From assembly GCA_963921195.1 (NCBI GenBank), contig OY992539.1, forward strand, positions 215,246,314 through 215,310,313: a DNA stretch of 64,000 nt, in the 5' to 3' direction. This document shows, piece after piece, positions 1 through 12,830 of the stretch (the stretch's first letter is position 1; each line of letters starts with the position of its first letter). The notes under the pieces are model-generated. The model was not told where the DNA came from and searched no databases. It saw nothing but the letters and a program-made list of their open reading frames with translations. The DNA comes from Pegoplata infirma. Its lineage: Eukaryota > Arthropoda > Insecta > Diptera > Anthomyiidae. The position numbers were made by a program, and so were the translations under genes.

Positions 1-2070
1 TGAGAGTTTTTCTAAAATGTCCAGAATCTGAGAATTTTTCTATAAACAAGTGTCTTAGAATCTAATAATTTTTCTATAGCAAAAAATATCTCTGAACCTA
101 AAAAAAAAAATTTATAGAAAAGGTCTCAGAATCAAAGAATTTTTCTATAGAAAAAATATCTCAGAATTTGGATCTTTTTCTCAGAATCGAAAAATTTTCT
201 ATAAAAAAAAATGTCTCTGCATCTGAAAAATTTTTTATACACAAAAATGTCTCAGAATCTAAGAATTTTTCTATAGAAAAAATATCTGGGAATCTGAGAA
301 TTTTTCTATAGAAAATATGTCTCAGAATCTGAGAATTTTTCTACAGAAAAAATGTCTCAGAATCTGAGAATTTTACTTTAGAAAAAATGTCTCAGAATCT
401 GTGAATTTTTCTATAAAAAAAAAATGTCTCAGAATCTGAGATTTTTTGTATAGAAAAAATGTTTTAGAATCTAATAATTTTTCAACAGATAAAAGGTCTT
501 AGAATCTGAGAATTTTTCTATAGAAAAAATGTCTCAGAATCTGAAAATTTTTCTATAGAAAAATGTCTCAGAATCAGAAAAATTTTCTATAGAAAAAATG
601 TCTCAGAATCTGAGAATTTTTCTATAGAAAAAATGTCTCAGAATCTGAGAATTTTTCCATAGAAAAAATGTTTCAGAATCTGATAATTTTTCTATAGAAA
701 CAACGTCTCAGAACCCGAGAATTTTTCTTTTAAAAAAATGTCTCAGAATTTGAGAATTTTTTTATCGGAAAAATATCTCAAAAACTGAGAATTTTTCTAT
801 AAAAAAAATGTCTTAGAATCTGAGAATTTTTCTATAGAATAAATATCTCAGAATATGAGAACTTTTCTATAGAAAAAATGTCTCAGAATCTGAGACATTT
901 ATTCTATTAAAAAAATGTCTCAGAATCTGAGAATTTTTCTATAGAAACCACGTCTCAGAATCAGAGAATTTTTCTTTTAAAAAAATGACTCAGAATTTGA
1001 GATTTTTTTTTTATAGGAAAAATGTCTCAGAAACTGAGAATTTTTCTATAGAATCTAAGAATTTTTCTATAGAAAAAATGTCTCAGATTCTGAGAATTTT
1101 GTATAGAAAAAATGTCTCAGAATCTGAAAATTTTTAAAGAGAAAAAATGTCTCAGAATCTGAGAATTTTTCTACAGAAAAAATTTCTCAGAATCTTAAAA
1201 AAAGGTCTCAGGATCTAAGAATTTTTCTATAGAAAAAATATCTGGGAATCTGAGAATTTTTCTATAGAAAATATGTCTCAGAATCTGAAAACTTTTCTAA
1301 AAAAATCGCAGAATTTAAGAATTTATAATTTAGGAATATGTCTATAGAAAAAGTGTGGCAGAATCTGGGAAATTTCTATAGAAAAAGTGTCTCAGAATCT
1401 AAAAGATCTATAAAACAAAGTCTCGGAATTAAATAATTTCTCAGACTCTGAGAATTTTTCAATAAAAAAATTCTCAGAATCTGACAATTTTCTGTAGAAA
1501 AAATGTCTCAGAATCTGATAATTCTGAGACATTGTCTCAGAATCTGAGAATTTTTTATAGAAAAAATGTTTCAGAATCTGAGAATTTTTCTATAGAAAAA
1601 ATGTGTCAAGATCTGAGAATTTTTTATAGAAAAAATTTCTTAGAATCAGAGAATTTTTCTATAGAAAAAATGTCTCAGAAACTAAGAAGTTTTCTATAGA
1701 AAAAATTTCTCAGAATCTGAGAATCTTTCTATAGAAAAACATGCCTCAGAATCTGAGAATTTTTCTATGGAAAAAATGTATCAGAATAAAAGAATTTCTT
1801 AGACTGTCTCCGTACCTGAAAAAGTTTTTATAGAAAAAATGTCCCAGAATCTGAGAATTTTTCTACACAAAAAATGTCTCAGAATCTTAGAATTTTTCGA
1901 AAGAAAAAATGTGTTAGAATTTAAACAAAAATGTTTCAGAAACTTAGATTACTTTTATAAAAAAAAATGTCTCAGATCTGGAAATTTTTCCATGGAAAAA
2001 TCTTTCAGGATTTGAGATTTTTTGCATAGAAAAAATGTTTCAGAATTGGAGTATTTTTGTACAGAAAATT
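1..2070 (+). repeat. 35-bp satellite A, block 1
   Basis: About 55-60 degenerate head-to-tail units of 35 bp. Where adjacent units are clean, as at 601 and 636, the spacing is exactly 35. Each unit holds two palindromes: TCTCAGAATCTGAGA (7-bp arms around one A) and TTTTTCTATAGAAAAA (a perfect 16-bp palindrome). Divergence is high and small indels are common, and the array decays into AT-rich sequence after about 2050. It starts before the window edge. No ORF or transcript signal is visible. The same family recurs at five other places in this window. Confidence 0.93.
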
Positions 2071-2430
2071 TTTCCCGTCACGAAATCACGAGTATATAAA
2101 ATGTATTTCGATGAATTTCAAACGTAAAAAGAGATTTAAATATATTTTCTAATAGGACAATATAAAAATTCTAAAACTTTCAAATATTTTTCCAAAAAAA
2201 TCACACAATTTGAGAATTTTTAAAACTTAAAATTTTTCATACCTGGTTCTTAAAATTCTTAAAATAATTTCAATGGATTTTTCCTTTTGAAAAATATTTT
2301 GTTTTATACAATTTTAAACAAAACTATTTTAAAAATTTTAATTTATTTGTTTACACATACTATGCCTTCCTTTGTATACAAAAAAAATAATTATCTCTAA
2401 GTAGGCTTAATATATAAAATTTGCATTGAA
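2071..2430. other. AT-rich stretch, nothing recognised
   Basis: Unassigned AT-rich DNA between satellite A and the next repeat block. No ORF of note, no tandem period and no terminal repeats were seen. Confidence 0.6.
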
Positions 2431-3960
2431 ATGCTTTTATATTTTACAAAAAGTATTACATGATGAATGAACCAAACAGGATTTTAATTAAAAATACTCC
2501 CAAAACATATGCAATTCTTTTCAATACAGGTGGTTACCTAAAAGTATGCTTTAAAATTGGAATATAATTTGGTTTTTGTATTTAGCAAACAACATTGAAA
2601 ATGATGATACTTGAAAAGAGCAAAATTGAGGTTGGTTGTTTAACATCAAAAATACTAGTATGCAGAAATAAATGATAAGCTCCCAAAAGTAGGCAACCCT
2701 TTTAAAAGAATTTAAATGCCTAACAAACACATCAATGTAATAAATACAAAAATAAAAGTATGCTTTCATATTTTACTCTTAAACATATGCAACATTTTTC
2801 AATACCAAAAAAAGTATGCTTTAATTTTTTTTAATTGAGAAAAAAAAATTTCAAAATGATGATACTTCAAAAAAAGTAGCACATTGATTGATTGTTTTAA
2901 AACAAAAATTATATTTAGTACAAATAAATCATTAACCCCCAAAAATAGGCAACACTTTTGAAATCTTTTGAATACCTAACAAACACAACATTGAAATGAG
3001 TTGGAAAATCTTTAATGGGTCAAACTAAACCAGAGTTTGGTTTAGTTTAGTCTACTACAGATTTAAAACTTAAATTACTTATCAACCACTAAGGCTTAAG
3101 TGTCATAAAATATTTATTTTCTTTAAATGTTTTAATTTCTAGCCTAAAACTAGGCAAAATTTTAATTAAATTTAATAAACTTAATTTTATGCTTCAATAA
3201 ATATGCCAACAATTTCAAAAATTTCAGTTTTAAATACTTTCATACAACATTTAACAAAATTATTTACCTAAAAATAGGCCACAATTTATTTATATTTAAG
3301 TTTTTGCTAATTTTATTAATTAAGTAATATTGTTTTTAAGAATTTCATTTAATTTACCTATTAAAACTAAAGTTTTAAATTTTTCGATGATTAATAAAAA
3401 TATAATTTTAAATACTCCCAAATATATGCAACATTTTGAAATAAAGGTGATGTCCTAAAACTATGCTTTTAAAAAAATAATAATTTTATATTAATAATCC
3501 CATCAAAATTATGAATTCTGAAAAAAATTAATCCTCTTTATCACCAAACAACCTTTTTTTAACCAAAATGTTTTTTTTTTATTAATTTTAATGTTGCATT
3601 AATATTTTAATTCCCAGCCTAAAACTATGCTAAACTTTTATTAAATTCTTTAAACTTAATTTTATGCTTCAATAAATATGCCAACAATTTTAAGAATTTC
3701 GTTTTATATACTTTCATACAATATTAAACTACGTTATTTACCTAAAAGTATGCCACAAATTACTTATATTTAATTTTTTGCTAATTTTCTTAATTAAGAA
3801 CTTTATTTTTTTTTTGTTTCATTGCAGAAATTCTATAAAATTTTAGGAATTTCATTTAATTTACCTGTTAAAACTAAAGAATACGAATTTTTCGATGACC
3901 TGCCTAAAAGTAGACTAACAAAAAAAAACCAAATGTTCTTTAAATTAAAAAATTCTATTG
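2430..3960. repeat. Tandemly duplicated region with CCTAAAAGTATGC motif
   Basis: Two local duplications are visible. One has a period of about 270 bp and shares the words GATGATACTT and CCTAACAAACAC (about 2530-2760 and 2800-3000). The other has a period of about 470 bp and shares GCCTAAAACTA and GCTTCAATAAATATGCCAAC (about 3140-3400 and 3610-3860). Each copy carries one or more versions of CCTAAAAGTATGC or CCTAAAARTAGGC, for example near 2536, 2684, 2939, 3142, 3272, 3449, 3618, 3740 and 3902. The 72-codon ORF inside is AT-biased and has no recognisable domain. Confidence 0.75.
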
Positions 3961-4900
3961 CAAATTCTTTAGAAAAATGACTTACAAAAAAAAAAACAAC
4001 AAACTACAATGAACACAAGAATCATAATTTCTCATACAAAGTTGCCAAAAAAACAGAAAAAAGAAAATTGAACATAGACTTTTCTTTTGGAAAAGTGTTT
4101 AGACTTACCCCTACTAGAGCTGTAGCTTATAATTCGAATTTAATTTTTAGTAATACATCCTGTAAAAATCTAAACATCGAAAATCAACCACAACTATAGT
4201 CTAGTTAAAATATTTTGTGCATACTGCTAATTTCAAGGTATATTGTGAATGGTTTTACATTATTGTGATTGATATTTACATCATTTTATTTTTTACTAAT
4301 CAAAAGTTCTCAAAATCTGCAATATTTTTAAAGCCATTGCTTTTCAATTTGCTGTTTATTTAAATTAATTCTTTAAACAAATTCATATCATGTAGTCTAA
4401 ACGCCCTATTACAACACATTATATTATGACCTTTTCGAGACATCAGCAAACTGCTGAAAGAACAACCTTTAACATGAATTCCACATGAATGTGCAATTTT
4501 CTATAATGGAAAATGCATGGCATTTTATATACTTAAAACTGGGGTGTGTAGGGCGTTAGTAGGGGGTAGTACAAAATATTCATAGATAAATATTGAAAAG
4601 AACTTAAGTTATAGATGAGGTGAATTGGGGTTTTACTTGCTTGCTATTTTTTTTTTTCACAACAACATTGAATAAATGTGGGTTTATGTATTAGTATTCA
4701 AATATATCAGAAAGGCTGTACTATTAGACTCCAGAGGACTAAATCGATTATGCAAACACGCAAACAAGTATCTGGAAAAAAATTCCATTTTTTTTATATT
4801 TTCAATCTATAGTAAAACACGCAATCTAAATGCAAACAAATTATTAAAAAGAAAAACTAATAGGACTAAATTCTTAAAGGAAGGTATGCCAACATGACAA
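3961..4900. other. No gene or repeat recognised
   Basis: AT-rich DNA with slightly higher complexity, including a short G-rich patch near 4542-4572. The 73-codon ORF at 4676-4897 shows no domain and ends in low-complexity lysine-rich sequence, so I do not call it a gene. Possibly unique flanking DNA. Confidence 0.5.
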
Positions 4901-7120
4901 GAGTCCAGCTGAGCTTTTCAGACACTTGGGTAAGGATATACCATACCGCAAAGTGTACTTATTAAATCCGATACACAGTTTGTTTAAATCTTAAAGTTAT
5001 CTTATTTAATAACTATTCAGCTAAGTTAAATAAAAATATTAATACAACAACCATTTTTTGATGGTTTAAGGCATTTAATATCAATTCAGCTGAGATGAAT
5101 GGTACCTTTATAACCATATTTTCAATTTCTAAATTATTTTAATTACGTTTACACCAATTCAGCTGAGCTGAATTGCATTATTAAAGTATTTTACATTATT
5201 ATTTTTAATTTAAAACAGTGTTTATTGATTTTATTACATTTCAGCTTTGCTGAATTACGTTAAAAAAACAAAATATTATTTGCAAAGATTTTATCTTTTT
5301 AAATATAAGTCAGCCGAGCTGAATTGTGCAACTCAATTTTCTAGTTTCTTTGTATATTTGATATTTTAAAATGGTTTTCAATAAATTTAAATTAATTCAG
5401 CTAAAATTTGTAAAATTTAATAGCAAGTCAGCTTAACGGTATTTTTATAACAACATTATAAATTTATAAGTATTTTTTACTAAATTTGCAGATATTCAGC
5501 TGTGCTAAACTGGATTCTTGAAGAAATTTTACATATTTTCTCTGTTTTTTTTTTTTTAATTTTAAACAGGTTTTATTAATTTTATAACAATTAAACTCTG
5601 CTGAATAACATTTAAGGTACAAAATATTATTTTATAAAGGTTTTATCTATTTAGCTATAATTCAACAGTGTTTTTTATGAAGTTAAGCAACTCAATTTTC
5701 TAGTTTCTGCGTATATTTGATATTTCAAAATGGTTTTCAATAAATTTAAAACAATTCAGCTAAGATTTATAAAATTTAAAAGCAATTCAGCTGAGTGCTA
5801 TCTTTATAACTACATTTTTAATTTCTAAATGATTTCCATTAAATTTGCAGAAATTCAGCTGTGCTGAACTGCATTATTAATGAAGTTTTACATATTTGTT
5901 CTGGATTTTTTAATTTAAAACAGGTTTTTATTAATTTTATAACAATTCAGTTCTGCTGAATTACGTTAAAGATACAAAATATTATTTTTCAAAGATTTTA
6001 TCAATTTAAGTACAATTCAGCTTACAATTAGCTAAATTGCATTATTGATGTAGTTTTAGATATTTTTCTCTAGATATTTGTTAATTTAAAATAGGGTCTA
6101 TTTATTTTATTACAATTAAGCTCTGCTGAATTACGTTAAAGATACAAAATATTATTTTTCAATGGTTTTCACTTAAGCTGAATTGAGTTTTTTATAGGGT
6201 TTAGAAATTAAATATTTATAAAAAGGGTTTTCAATAAATTTAAAACAATTCAGCTTAGATTGTAAAATTAAAAAGCATTCAGCTGAGCTGAATGGTATCT
6301 TTGTAACTACAATTTTAATTTTTAATAAATTTTCATTAAATTAAAAACAATTCAGCTAAGCTGAACTGCATTATTGGTGAAGTTTTATATATTTTACTCT
6401 GTTTTTTTTTTTTTTTTAATTAAAACAGGTTTTATTTTTTTTTATTACAAAGGTTTGTATCTATTTAAATAAAATTCAGCAGAGCTTAAATGTGTTTTTT
6501 ATATGGTTTCGCAGTAACATTTTTTTGATTGAGTTTAAAATTATTTGTATTTTTTTAACTGATTTTTCTTAATTTTATGACAATTCAGCATAGCTGAATG
6601 AAATTAAGTAAACATCAAAAAAATCCAAGAAAAAAATTGTTTAGACATTTACGGTTTACTTTATTGACAATTCAGCCAAGGTAAAAAATGTAAATGCTTA
6701 TCTCCATTTTCTAAAGCTTTTAGCAATTAAATAACAATTCAATTGAGCTGAACTTAATTTTTGAAATGGAATAATGTTATATTTACAAATGTTATTATTT
6801 CATTTTAGATTTTAAAATGATTTTCATTGACTTAGCAACAATTCAACAAAGCTGAATTGGATCATTAATAAATTTTTAAATTATATATCCGATATTTTTG
6901 AATTTTGAATCGTTTTCGATAGTAACTCTACAATTCAGAAAATCAGAATGAGGCCAAACACACAATATAATTTTTTTTTTATGAATTCGTATGTTTCAAT
7001 TAAATTCAGCCTAGCTGAATTACGTTTTTTGAATATTTTTGTTTAGCTTGTTTCTAAATTTTAAATTTTGAAAGCTTTTTAATAAATTTGTTACAATTAA
7101 GCTCAGCTGAATTACAGTAC
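4900..7120. repeat. Palindromic repeat B (AATTCAGCTNAGCTGAATT), block 1
   Basis: More than twenty versions of the 19-bp near-palindrome AATTCAGCTGAGCTGAATT, or its halves, lie 60-180 bp apart in AT-rich spacers. The spacers repeat words such as TTTTATTACAATT and GATACAAAATATTATTT, so the real unit is probably a degenerate composite of several hundred bases. The palindrome is far better conserved than the spacers. Clear cases lie near 5154-5176, 5306-5325, 6279-6291, 6350-6370 and 7006-7022. The array stops where the long inverted repeat at 7120 begins and resumes at 11470. Confidence 0.85.
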
Positions 7121-8124
7121 AAATAGTTTTCATAGCTGTATTATTGATTTTTTTTATTTGGATTTTTTGGAAATAAATAAAATACTTTGATATTTTAGTT
7201 GGCTATCAAAAAATAAAATGTTTTGTTATTTTATTTATTTTGGTTTGAATAAAATAAAATTTTATTTTATTCAAATTCATAAAAATGAAATAATATTTCT
7301 TTCCAAAAAAATCAAATAATTTTTTCTGATTGCTTATTCAAACAAACAAAATAGATTTTTTCAAAATAATCAACAAAAATTTGTGATTTTTTTTGGTTAT
7401 TCACAAAAATTCAAATGAATAACGTATTATTTAAACAAAAAAAAGAAATATTCTTGAAAATTTTGTGTTTGAAAAATAATTTTGTTTTTATTTATTTTGC
7501 ATTTTATTATACAGTAAAACACACAATTATTCTTACAAACCACTATTGTTTTATTGTTAGCTTGTTATTAAAGGTTTTCTTTACTAAAACATTAGGCTTG
7601 TTTTTTTTTCAGACCGGATTAAGATTGGGATATACTTTATTTATTGTAAAAATGTGTCAAATCAAGTCCAGAATTTTTTTTTATATTTTTTTTTCTAAAT
7701 CTACATACAATTAGTAAATACATATAAACAGGTAAGAAACTAAGCGGTGTCCATAATGCAAAATGGTACAAATAAATCCAATTTAATCCTAGGATTTAAC
7801 TAAATTTAGTTTTCATACTTCAAATTTTTACCTTAGCTTAATTATGTTTTTATTTTATTATTGATAATAGGATGTAGATTCAGAAAAAAATAAAAAAAAA
7901 ATTGTTTGGCCAGATTTGAACCTTTTTAAAGTAAAATAAAGTTATTCCAATATTGATTTAATGCAAAAAACAAGGCTATTAATTAGAATATTTTTTTAAT
8001 TTTTTCGCAAATTGATTTTTAATGTTTGAAAAATACTGTTAAAACGTTTTGCTATTGAAAATACACTACTTGAATAAACTTTTCGATATTTTTTTAAAAC
8101 AATAGACAGTCCTGAAAGGATGTA

Positions 8125-8252
8125 TATTTACTAGGGTGATTAGACCGGTTTAAACCGGTTTTATGTGGCTTGAAACTTCCGAATTTTTAAAATCTTAACT
8201 ATTTGAAAACCGGTTAGACCGGTTGGTTTACTGTCGAACCCCGGTTTTTATA
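8125..8252. repeat. ACCGGTT-rich segment
   Basis: Contains a palindromic GACCGGTTTAAACCGGTT and further ACCGGTT words (8143-8240). A related stretch at about 9930-10015 repeats AACTATTCGAAAACCGG in the same orientation. The pair brackets the nested element at 8592-9457. Nature unknown. Confidence 0.5.
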
Positions 8253-8591
8253 AATCAACCTTTAAAAGCAGTTAAACTCGATTTTTTTAGTGTAAAGGTG
8301 TTAAAAAAAATCCCAAATGAATGAATACCAAGTAAAAAAAAAATAATTTCGCCTTGGCTGAATCCATAAAATTGAGTGCAAATCATTTCTGGATGTGGCA
8401 AATCTTTACATATAAAAAAAAATAAGCAAAAATTTTTAATGAACATTTTTGTCGACTATCAAAATTTTATTTTAAGTAATTTTTTAATGTTTGCTAGTTA
8501 TTTTTTTTTTGTAATAAAAAATGTTTGCAGTAAAAAATATTCCATTGAAGTTTGAACATTTTTTAAATGCTTTTTATAAAATTTCAATTGT

Positions 8592-9457
8592 CCCAATAAG
8601 CACAATAAAACTTAAAATTCAAGTGCTTGAAATTTCGCTTGAATTCAACTGGAATTCAAGCTAATATTTCAAGTCAAATTCAAGTTCAACAAGTCGTTAT
8701 AAAAATAAAAATGTTTGAAAAAATTGTCATTTTATAAACAACATTTTTATTTGTTATGAAAAAAAAATATTGTAAAATTTTTGAAAAAAATAAGAAAAAA
8801 ACAGCAAATCTTGGACTAATTGAGTATTATTTAATGGAAAAAAATCAAATTCGTGGTAAGTTATGCTTATTAATTTTGTTTCCGAAAAATCTTTATTAAA
8901 ATGTTATTTTTTACATTCTTAGGCTTCCTGGTACAACAATTTTTGATGAAATATCTAAAGATGAGGATTATGTATGTATATAGAATAATGGGGCTGCGAG
9001 GAGTTATTTTTTAAAATTTAATACATGAATAAACATTTGATATATTGTAAAAATAAAGCATTACAGATATAAGTGCAACTAGCACGGTAATTTTTGTTTT
9101 TTTAATGTGTACCAATTATTAAGATTTGATTGAAATACACTGGAATTAGGCTTGAATTGGACTGGAATAAGGCTTGAATTGAACTGGAATTGGGCTTGAA
9201 TACGACTATAATTCAAGCCATATTCAAGTCATTTTTCAAAAATTTTCTTTGGTTCGACTGGAATTACGCTTTTATTGAGGACTTGAATTCAAGTGTTTTT
9301 ACAGTGTTTTGTTTGACTTGAATTCAAGTATCCGTTTCACTGGTATATGCTATTGAATTACAGTGTTTTTCAAGTATAATTCCAGGCTTGAAAATTGAAA
9401 ATATGGCTGGAATTATGCTTGAATTACACTTGAATTCCAGCAATTTGGCTTATTGGG
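8592..9457. mobile_element. MITE-like element with CCCAATAAGC inverted ends
   Basis: Begins with CCCAATAAGC (8592-8601) and ends with the exact inverted complement GCTTATTGGG (9448-9457). Both ends are followed inwards by clusters of CTTGAATTC/GAATTCAAG words (8611-8700 and 9120-9440), a subterminal repeat organisation typical of non-autonomous DNA transposons. Length is about 866 bp. No ORF encodes a transposase, and I could not define a clear target-site duplication. Confidence 0.55.
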
Positions 9458-9459
9458 GT

Positions 9460-9840
9460 ATTTAAAAAATTTCGGTTTGTATTTCAAAATTTCCATTGGT
9501 TTTTTAAATTTTTCTTTTGTATTTCAAAAATTTCTATGCTTTTCAAAAATTCCTTTTGTTTTCAAAATTTTTCATTGATATTCCAAATTCTCTAAACGCT
9601 TTTAAGAAATTTTAATTTTTATATCAGAAATTTTCATTTGCATTACAATTTGTAGAAATGAAAACCTCTAAAATACAATTGGTAATTTTTGAAACGTAAA
9701 TGAATTTCCGAAACATAAATGAAAATTTTTGAAATACATATAAATAAAATTGAACATTTCTAAAACGTATTTAAAAATTTCTGAAATATAATTGCAAATT
9801 TCTTAAATACAAATTGTATTTTCTGAAGTAATATTGGAAA
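9460..9840. repeat. Inverted array of TTTCAAAATTT words
   Basis: From 9460 to about 9640 the sequence repeats words like TATTTCAAAATTTCCATT. From about 9655 to 9840 it repeats their inverted form, like AATGAAAATTTTTGAAATAC, so the segment could fold back around about 9650. No coding potential. Confidence 0.5.
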
Positions 9841-10199
9841 TGGTGATATAAAGTACCAATTTTTTCGAAACACCGACAAATCTCTGCTTTATATTGGCCG
9901 TAATAAATATTTTTTGCCTTATTTTGCAAAAAACCGAAAAAACGGGTTCATTCGGTTTTTTGTCAATTTAAAAAAACGCTGATTTTCGAACTATTCGAAA
10001 ACCGGGTTTTAAAATTTCGTAAGGGTCTTTAGATTAAAGATATCGTCACCCAAAACATTGTTTTTTTTATATGTAAGTGAATTAAGAAAAAAATTTGTAT
10101 ATAATAATTATCAGATATCATTCCATTTCGCAAGAACTTCTTCTGACATAGAAATATTTTATTTAATTTTGCATTTGTTCAGATGTTGAAATATGATTT

Positions 10200-10440
10200 G
10201 ATTTGACCCATTTTCGTACATAACCAGCCTCAGACCATAAGACATATTTCTGACAAATTTCCGCAGTCTAGGTCTTTTAGTTGGGACTGCATCATGTCTT
10301 CCACAAACAAACGGACGGACATCTTTAGAATGTGTTACAATCTACATATCTCTAATCAATAACATATATTGTATAGTCTGTTAGATGGATATTTCGATTC
10401 ATTACACACGGAATGACAAAGTGAGTATAGTCCTTTTAAA
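10200..10440 (+). mobile_element. Diverged helentron-like (mini-me/DINE-type) fragment
   Basis: Matches the right-hand part of the other copies in this window: a short GGACGGACAT tract (10315-10323), ATACACACGGAATGACAAAGTGAGTATA-type end (10400-10437) and the intervening layout. The terminal hairpin and left end are missing or decayed. One of about ten copies of this family here. Confidence 0.7.
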
Positions 10441-10974
10441 CCAACCTCTAAAAATCGCCTTTTTTCAGATTTTTATACTTTTGTTAAAAAAATAAAAGTT
10501 TTTATATCTGCACTTGGAATTTCCTAAATTACAACTTAACTTTTCTGAATTTCAATGGACTTTATTAAATTACAATTTATAAGAACCTGACATCAAAACA
10601 AAACTGTGTTGTAGGAATTATTTTGTGTTTCTCTGTACAAAATAAATGAAATAGATTTTTTTTTCAAACACAAAATTTTCAAGAATATTTATTTTTTGTT
10701 GTTTGAATAATACGTTATTTATTTGAATTTTTGTGAATAACCAAAAAAAATCACAAATTTTTGTTGATTATTTTGAAAAATTATATTTTGTTGTTTGAAT
10801 AAAAAAAATCAGAAAAAATTATTCGATTTTTCGTTATTCAAATAAAATCAAAATAAATATTATTCATTTTCAAATATTTAAATAATCTGTTATTTGATTA
10901 TTTTTGAAAAAATATTGTTATTTATTCATTTCGTTATTTCAATCATAGCATACAGCTATGATAGTTTTACAAAG

Positions 10975-11470
10975 GTTTTTATAATTCTTTCCAATTAATA
11001 AAAGGTTTTCATTATTTTGTTTACATTTCACCTAATCTGAGTAATTACAAGTATACATAAAAGAAGGATTTGTTAAGCTGTGTATGTTAATTGTATCGTT
11101 TAGGATATTCTATTAAAAACAGAAGACTTTATAGACACGTCAAATTGAATATACAATTAGTTAAAGAGCGGTTTAGCCAATTCAAACTCTGTAATATTTT
11201 CTTGGCATACCTTCCTTGTGTAGAACAATAAAAGAATAGCAAAAAAAAAACCTTAGAAAATTTATGTACGTATTTTTTTTTTTTGTAAAAAAGATTCAGA
11301 TTTAAAAAACTAATGAATTTTTTTTAAATTTACATATACCATCCTTGTAGGTCGTTTTATAACTTTAATTACTTGTTATGCACATAATTTGGGCTGGTAT
11401 TTCGTTTTTTACCTTTTACTAGACAACTTACCTTTTGAAGGGTATGTCAATCCTTACATAAATATTTATA
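10975..11470. other. No gene or repeat recognised
   Basis: AT-rich DNA between the inverted-repeat element and the next B array. TTGGCATACCTTCCTTGTG near 11203 is a partial inverted match to AAGGAAGGTATGCCAA near 4878, on the other side of the B array. Nothing else was seen. Confidence 0.5.
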
Positions 11471-12830
11471 TAAATTCAGCTGAGCTGATGAACTTGAACT
11501 TTTTTTTACTACGATTCAGCTCAGCCGAATTTTATTTCTTAAGAATTTTTTTACTACGAATACTTTTAAATATTTTTGTATATTTAAAAAAAACGAAATT
11601 CATAAAATAATTAATATTTTTAACGTTTAATTACAATTAAGCTCAGCTGAATAGAATTTTTTAATGCATATTAATATTGTTTATCACTTAACTTTATATG
11701 ATTAATCATTAAATGACTCCTATTAGCTTTTCAACAATTCAGCTGAGCTGAATTGCATTATTGACGTTGTTAAATATTTTTTATAGAAATTTTGAAATTT
11801 ACAACATTTATGTAGTTGTATAGTTTTTTTTAGAGATAATTATTGTATTGTTTTTTTTTTGTAATATTAATTACAATTCAGCTAAGATTTATAAAATTAC
11901 TATTTTTAGAAAACTGTAGTTTTTTACAATTCATTTTAGATGCATAACATTTTTTAATGATATATAATATATTTTTTTTTTGATTTTTGTTTGATATTTT
12001 CAACTCCCATAAACTCTATAAAAATTCAGCAGAGCTGAATTGCTTTATTGACGTAGTTTAGCAATTTATATATTGATATATTAATTTTTAAAAGAATTTG
12101 AGTAATTTAAGCTCAGCTGAATTGCATTTTTAATAAAGGTTCATAGTTTTTCTATAATATATTTTTTTTTTTATTTTTGTTTGATATTTTCAACTCCCAT
12201 AAACTCTATAAAAATTCAGCAGAGCTGAATTGCTTTATTGATGTAGTTTAGCAATTTATATATTGATATATTTAACTTTTAAAAGAATTTGAGTAATTTA
12301 AGCTCAGCTGAATTGCATTTTTAATATATATTCATAGTTTTTCTATGGCTATTTTTAGCTTCTGAATGCATTTAATTAATTTTATCACACTTCAGCTAAG
12401 CTGAATTAAGTTTTACATGAAAATACACATATTTAGAAATTTTTTTTCTTTAACTATAATGTTAATTACAATTCAGCTTAGCTGAATTGATTTTGGTTAG
12501 TCAAATTTAATTTTAAAAGGTGGTTAATAGTAATTTTTATTAATTTTCTTCATATGTTTAAAATTAAAAAATAGTTTTCATTAAAAGTATTAAAATAAAG
12601 CACAGCTGAATTGCATTATTTATTTAAATTTACAATTTTAAAATACAAATTTTTATTGTATAAGTGATCTTTATTAATTTTATTACAATTCTGCTAAGCT
12701 GAATTTCTTTAACATGCTTGGGATATCTACTTAGGCAACCAGCTTTAATTTTTGTTTCATTTTTATATTAATCAAAAGTCTTAGTTTATACAAACAAACA
12801 ACTCAACTCAATTATGTGTTTATTTTAAAA
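11470..12830. repeat. Palindromic repeat B, block 2
   Basis: About fourteen B palindromes. It contains a clear local tandem duplication of about 182 bp (copies starting near 11970 and 12153) spanning the words CAACTCCCATAAACTC and AAATTCAGCAGAGCTGAA. From about 12030 to 12830 it aligns along its length with 15336-16105 and 16494-17250. All three end in a segment with GGCAACCAGCTT followed by ACAACTCAACTTAATTATG, so a roughly 750-bp block has been duplicated as a unit. Confidence 0.88.

Larger units (their letters stand above)
7120..10970. mobile_element. 3.8-kb element with long terminal inverted repeats
   Basis: The left arm (about 7120-7505) and right arm (about 10625-10970) are inverted copies. 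Matching words include CATAGCTGTAT against ATACAGCTATG at the outer ends, GAATAACGTATTATTTAAAC against its complement near 10700, and TTCTTGAAAATTTTGTGTTT against its complement near 10665. The arms contain many AATAATCAAACA-type words and diverge by indels. No transposase ORF lies between them, so this would be a non-autonomous or foldback element. It sits inside repeat B, which continues on both sides. Several smaller repeats are nested in the interior. An old inverted duplication is the alternative. Confidence 0.65.

Noticed and set aside
1..2070. CRISPR-like array of regular palindromic repeats
   Set aside because: Units are contiguous 35-bp tandem repeats without unique spacers, in a eukaryotic genome.
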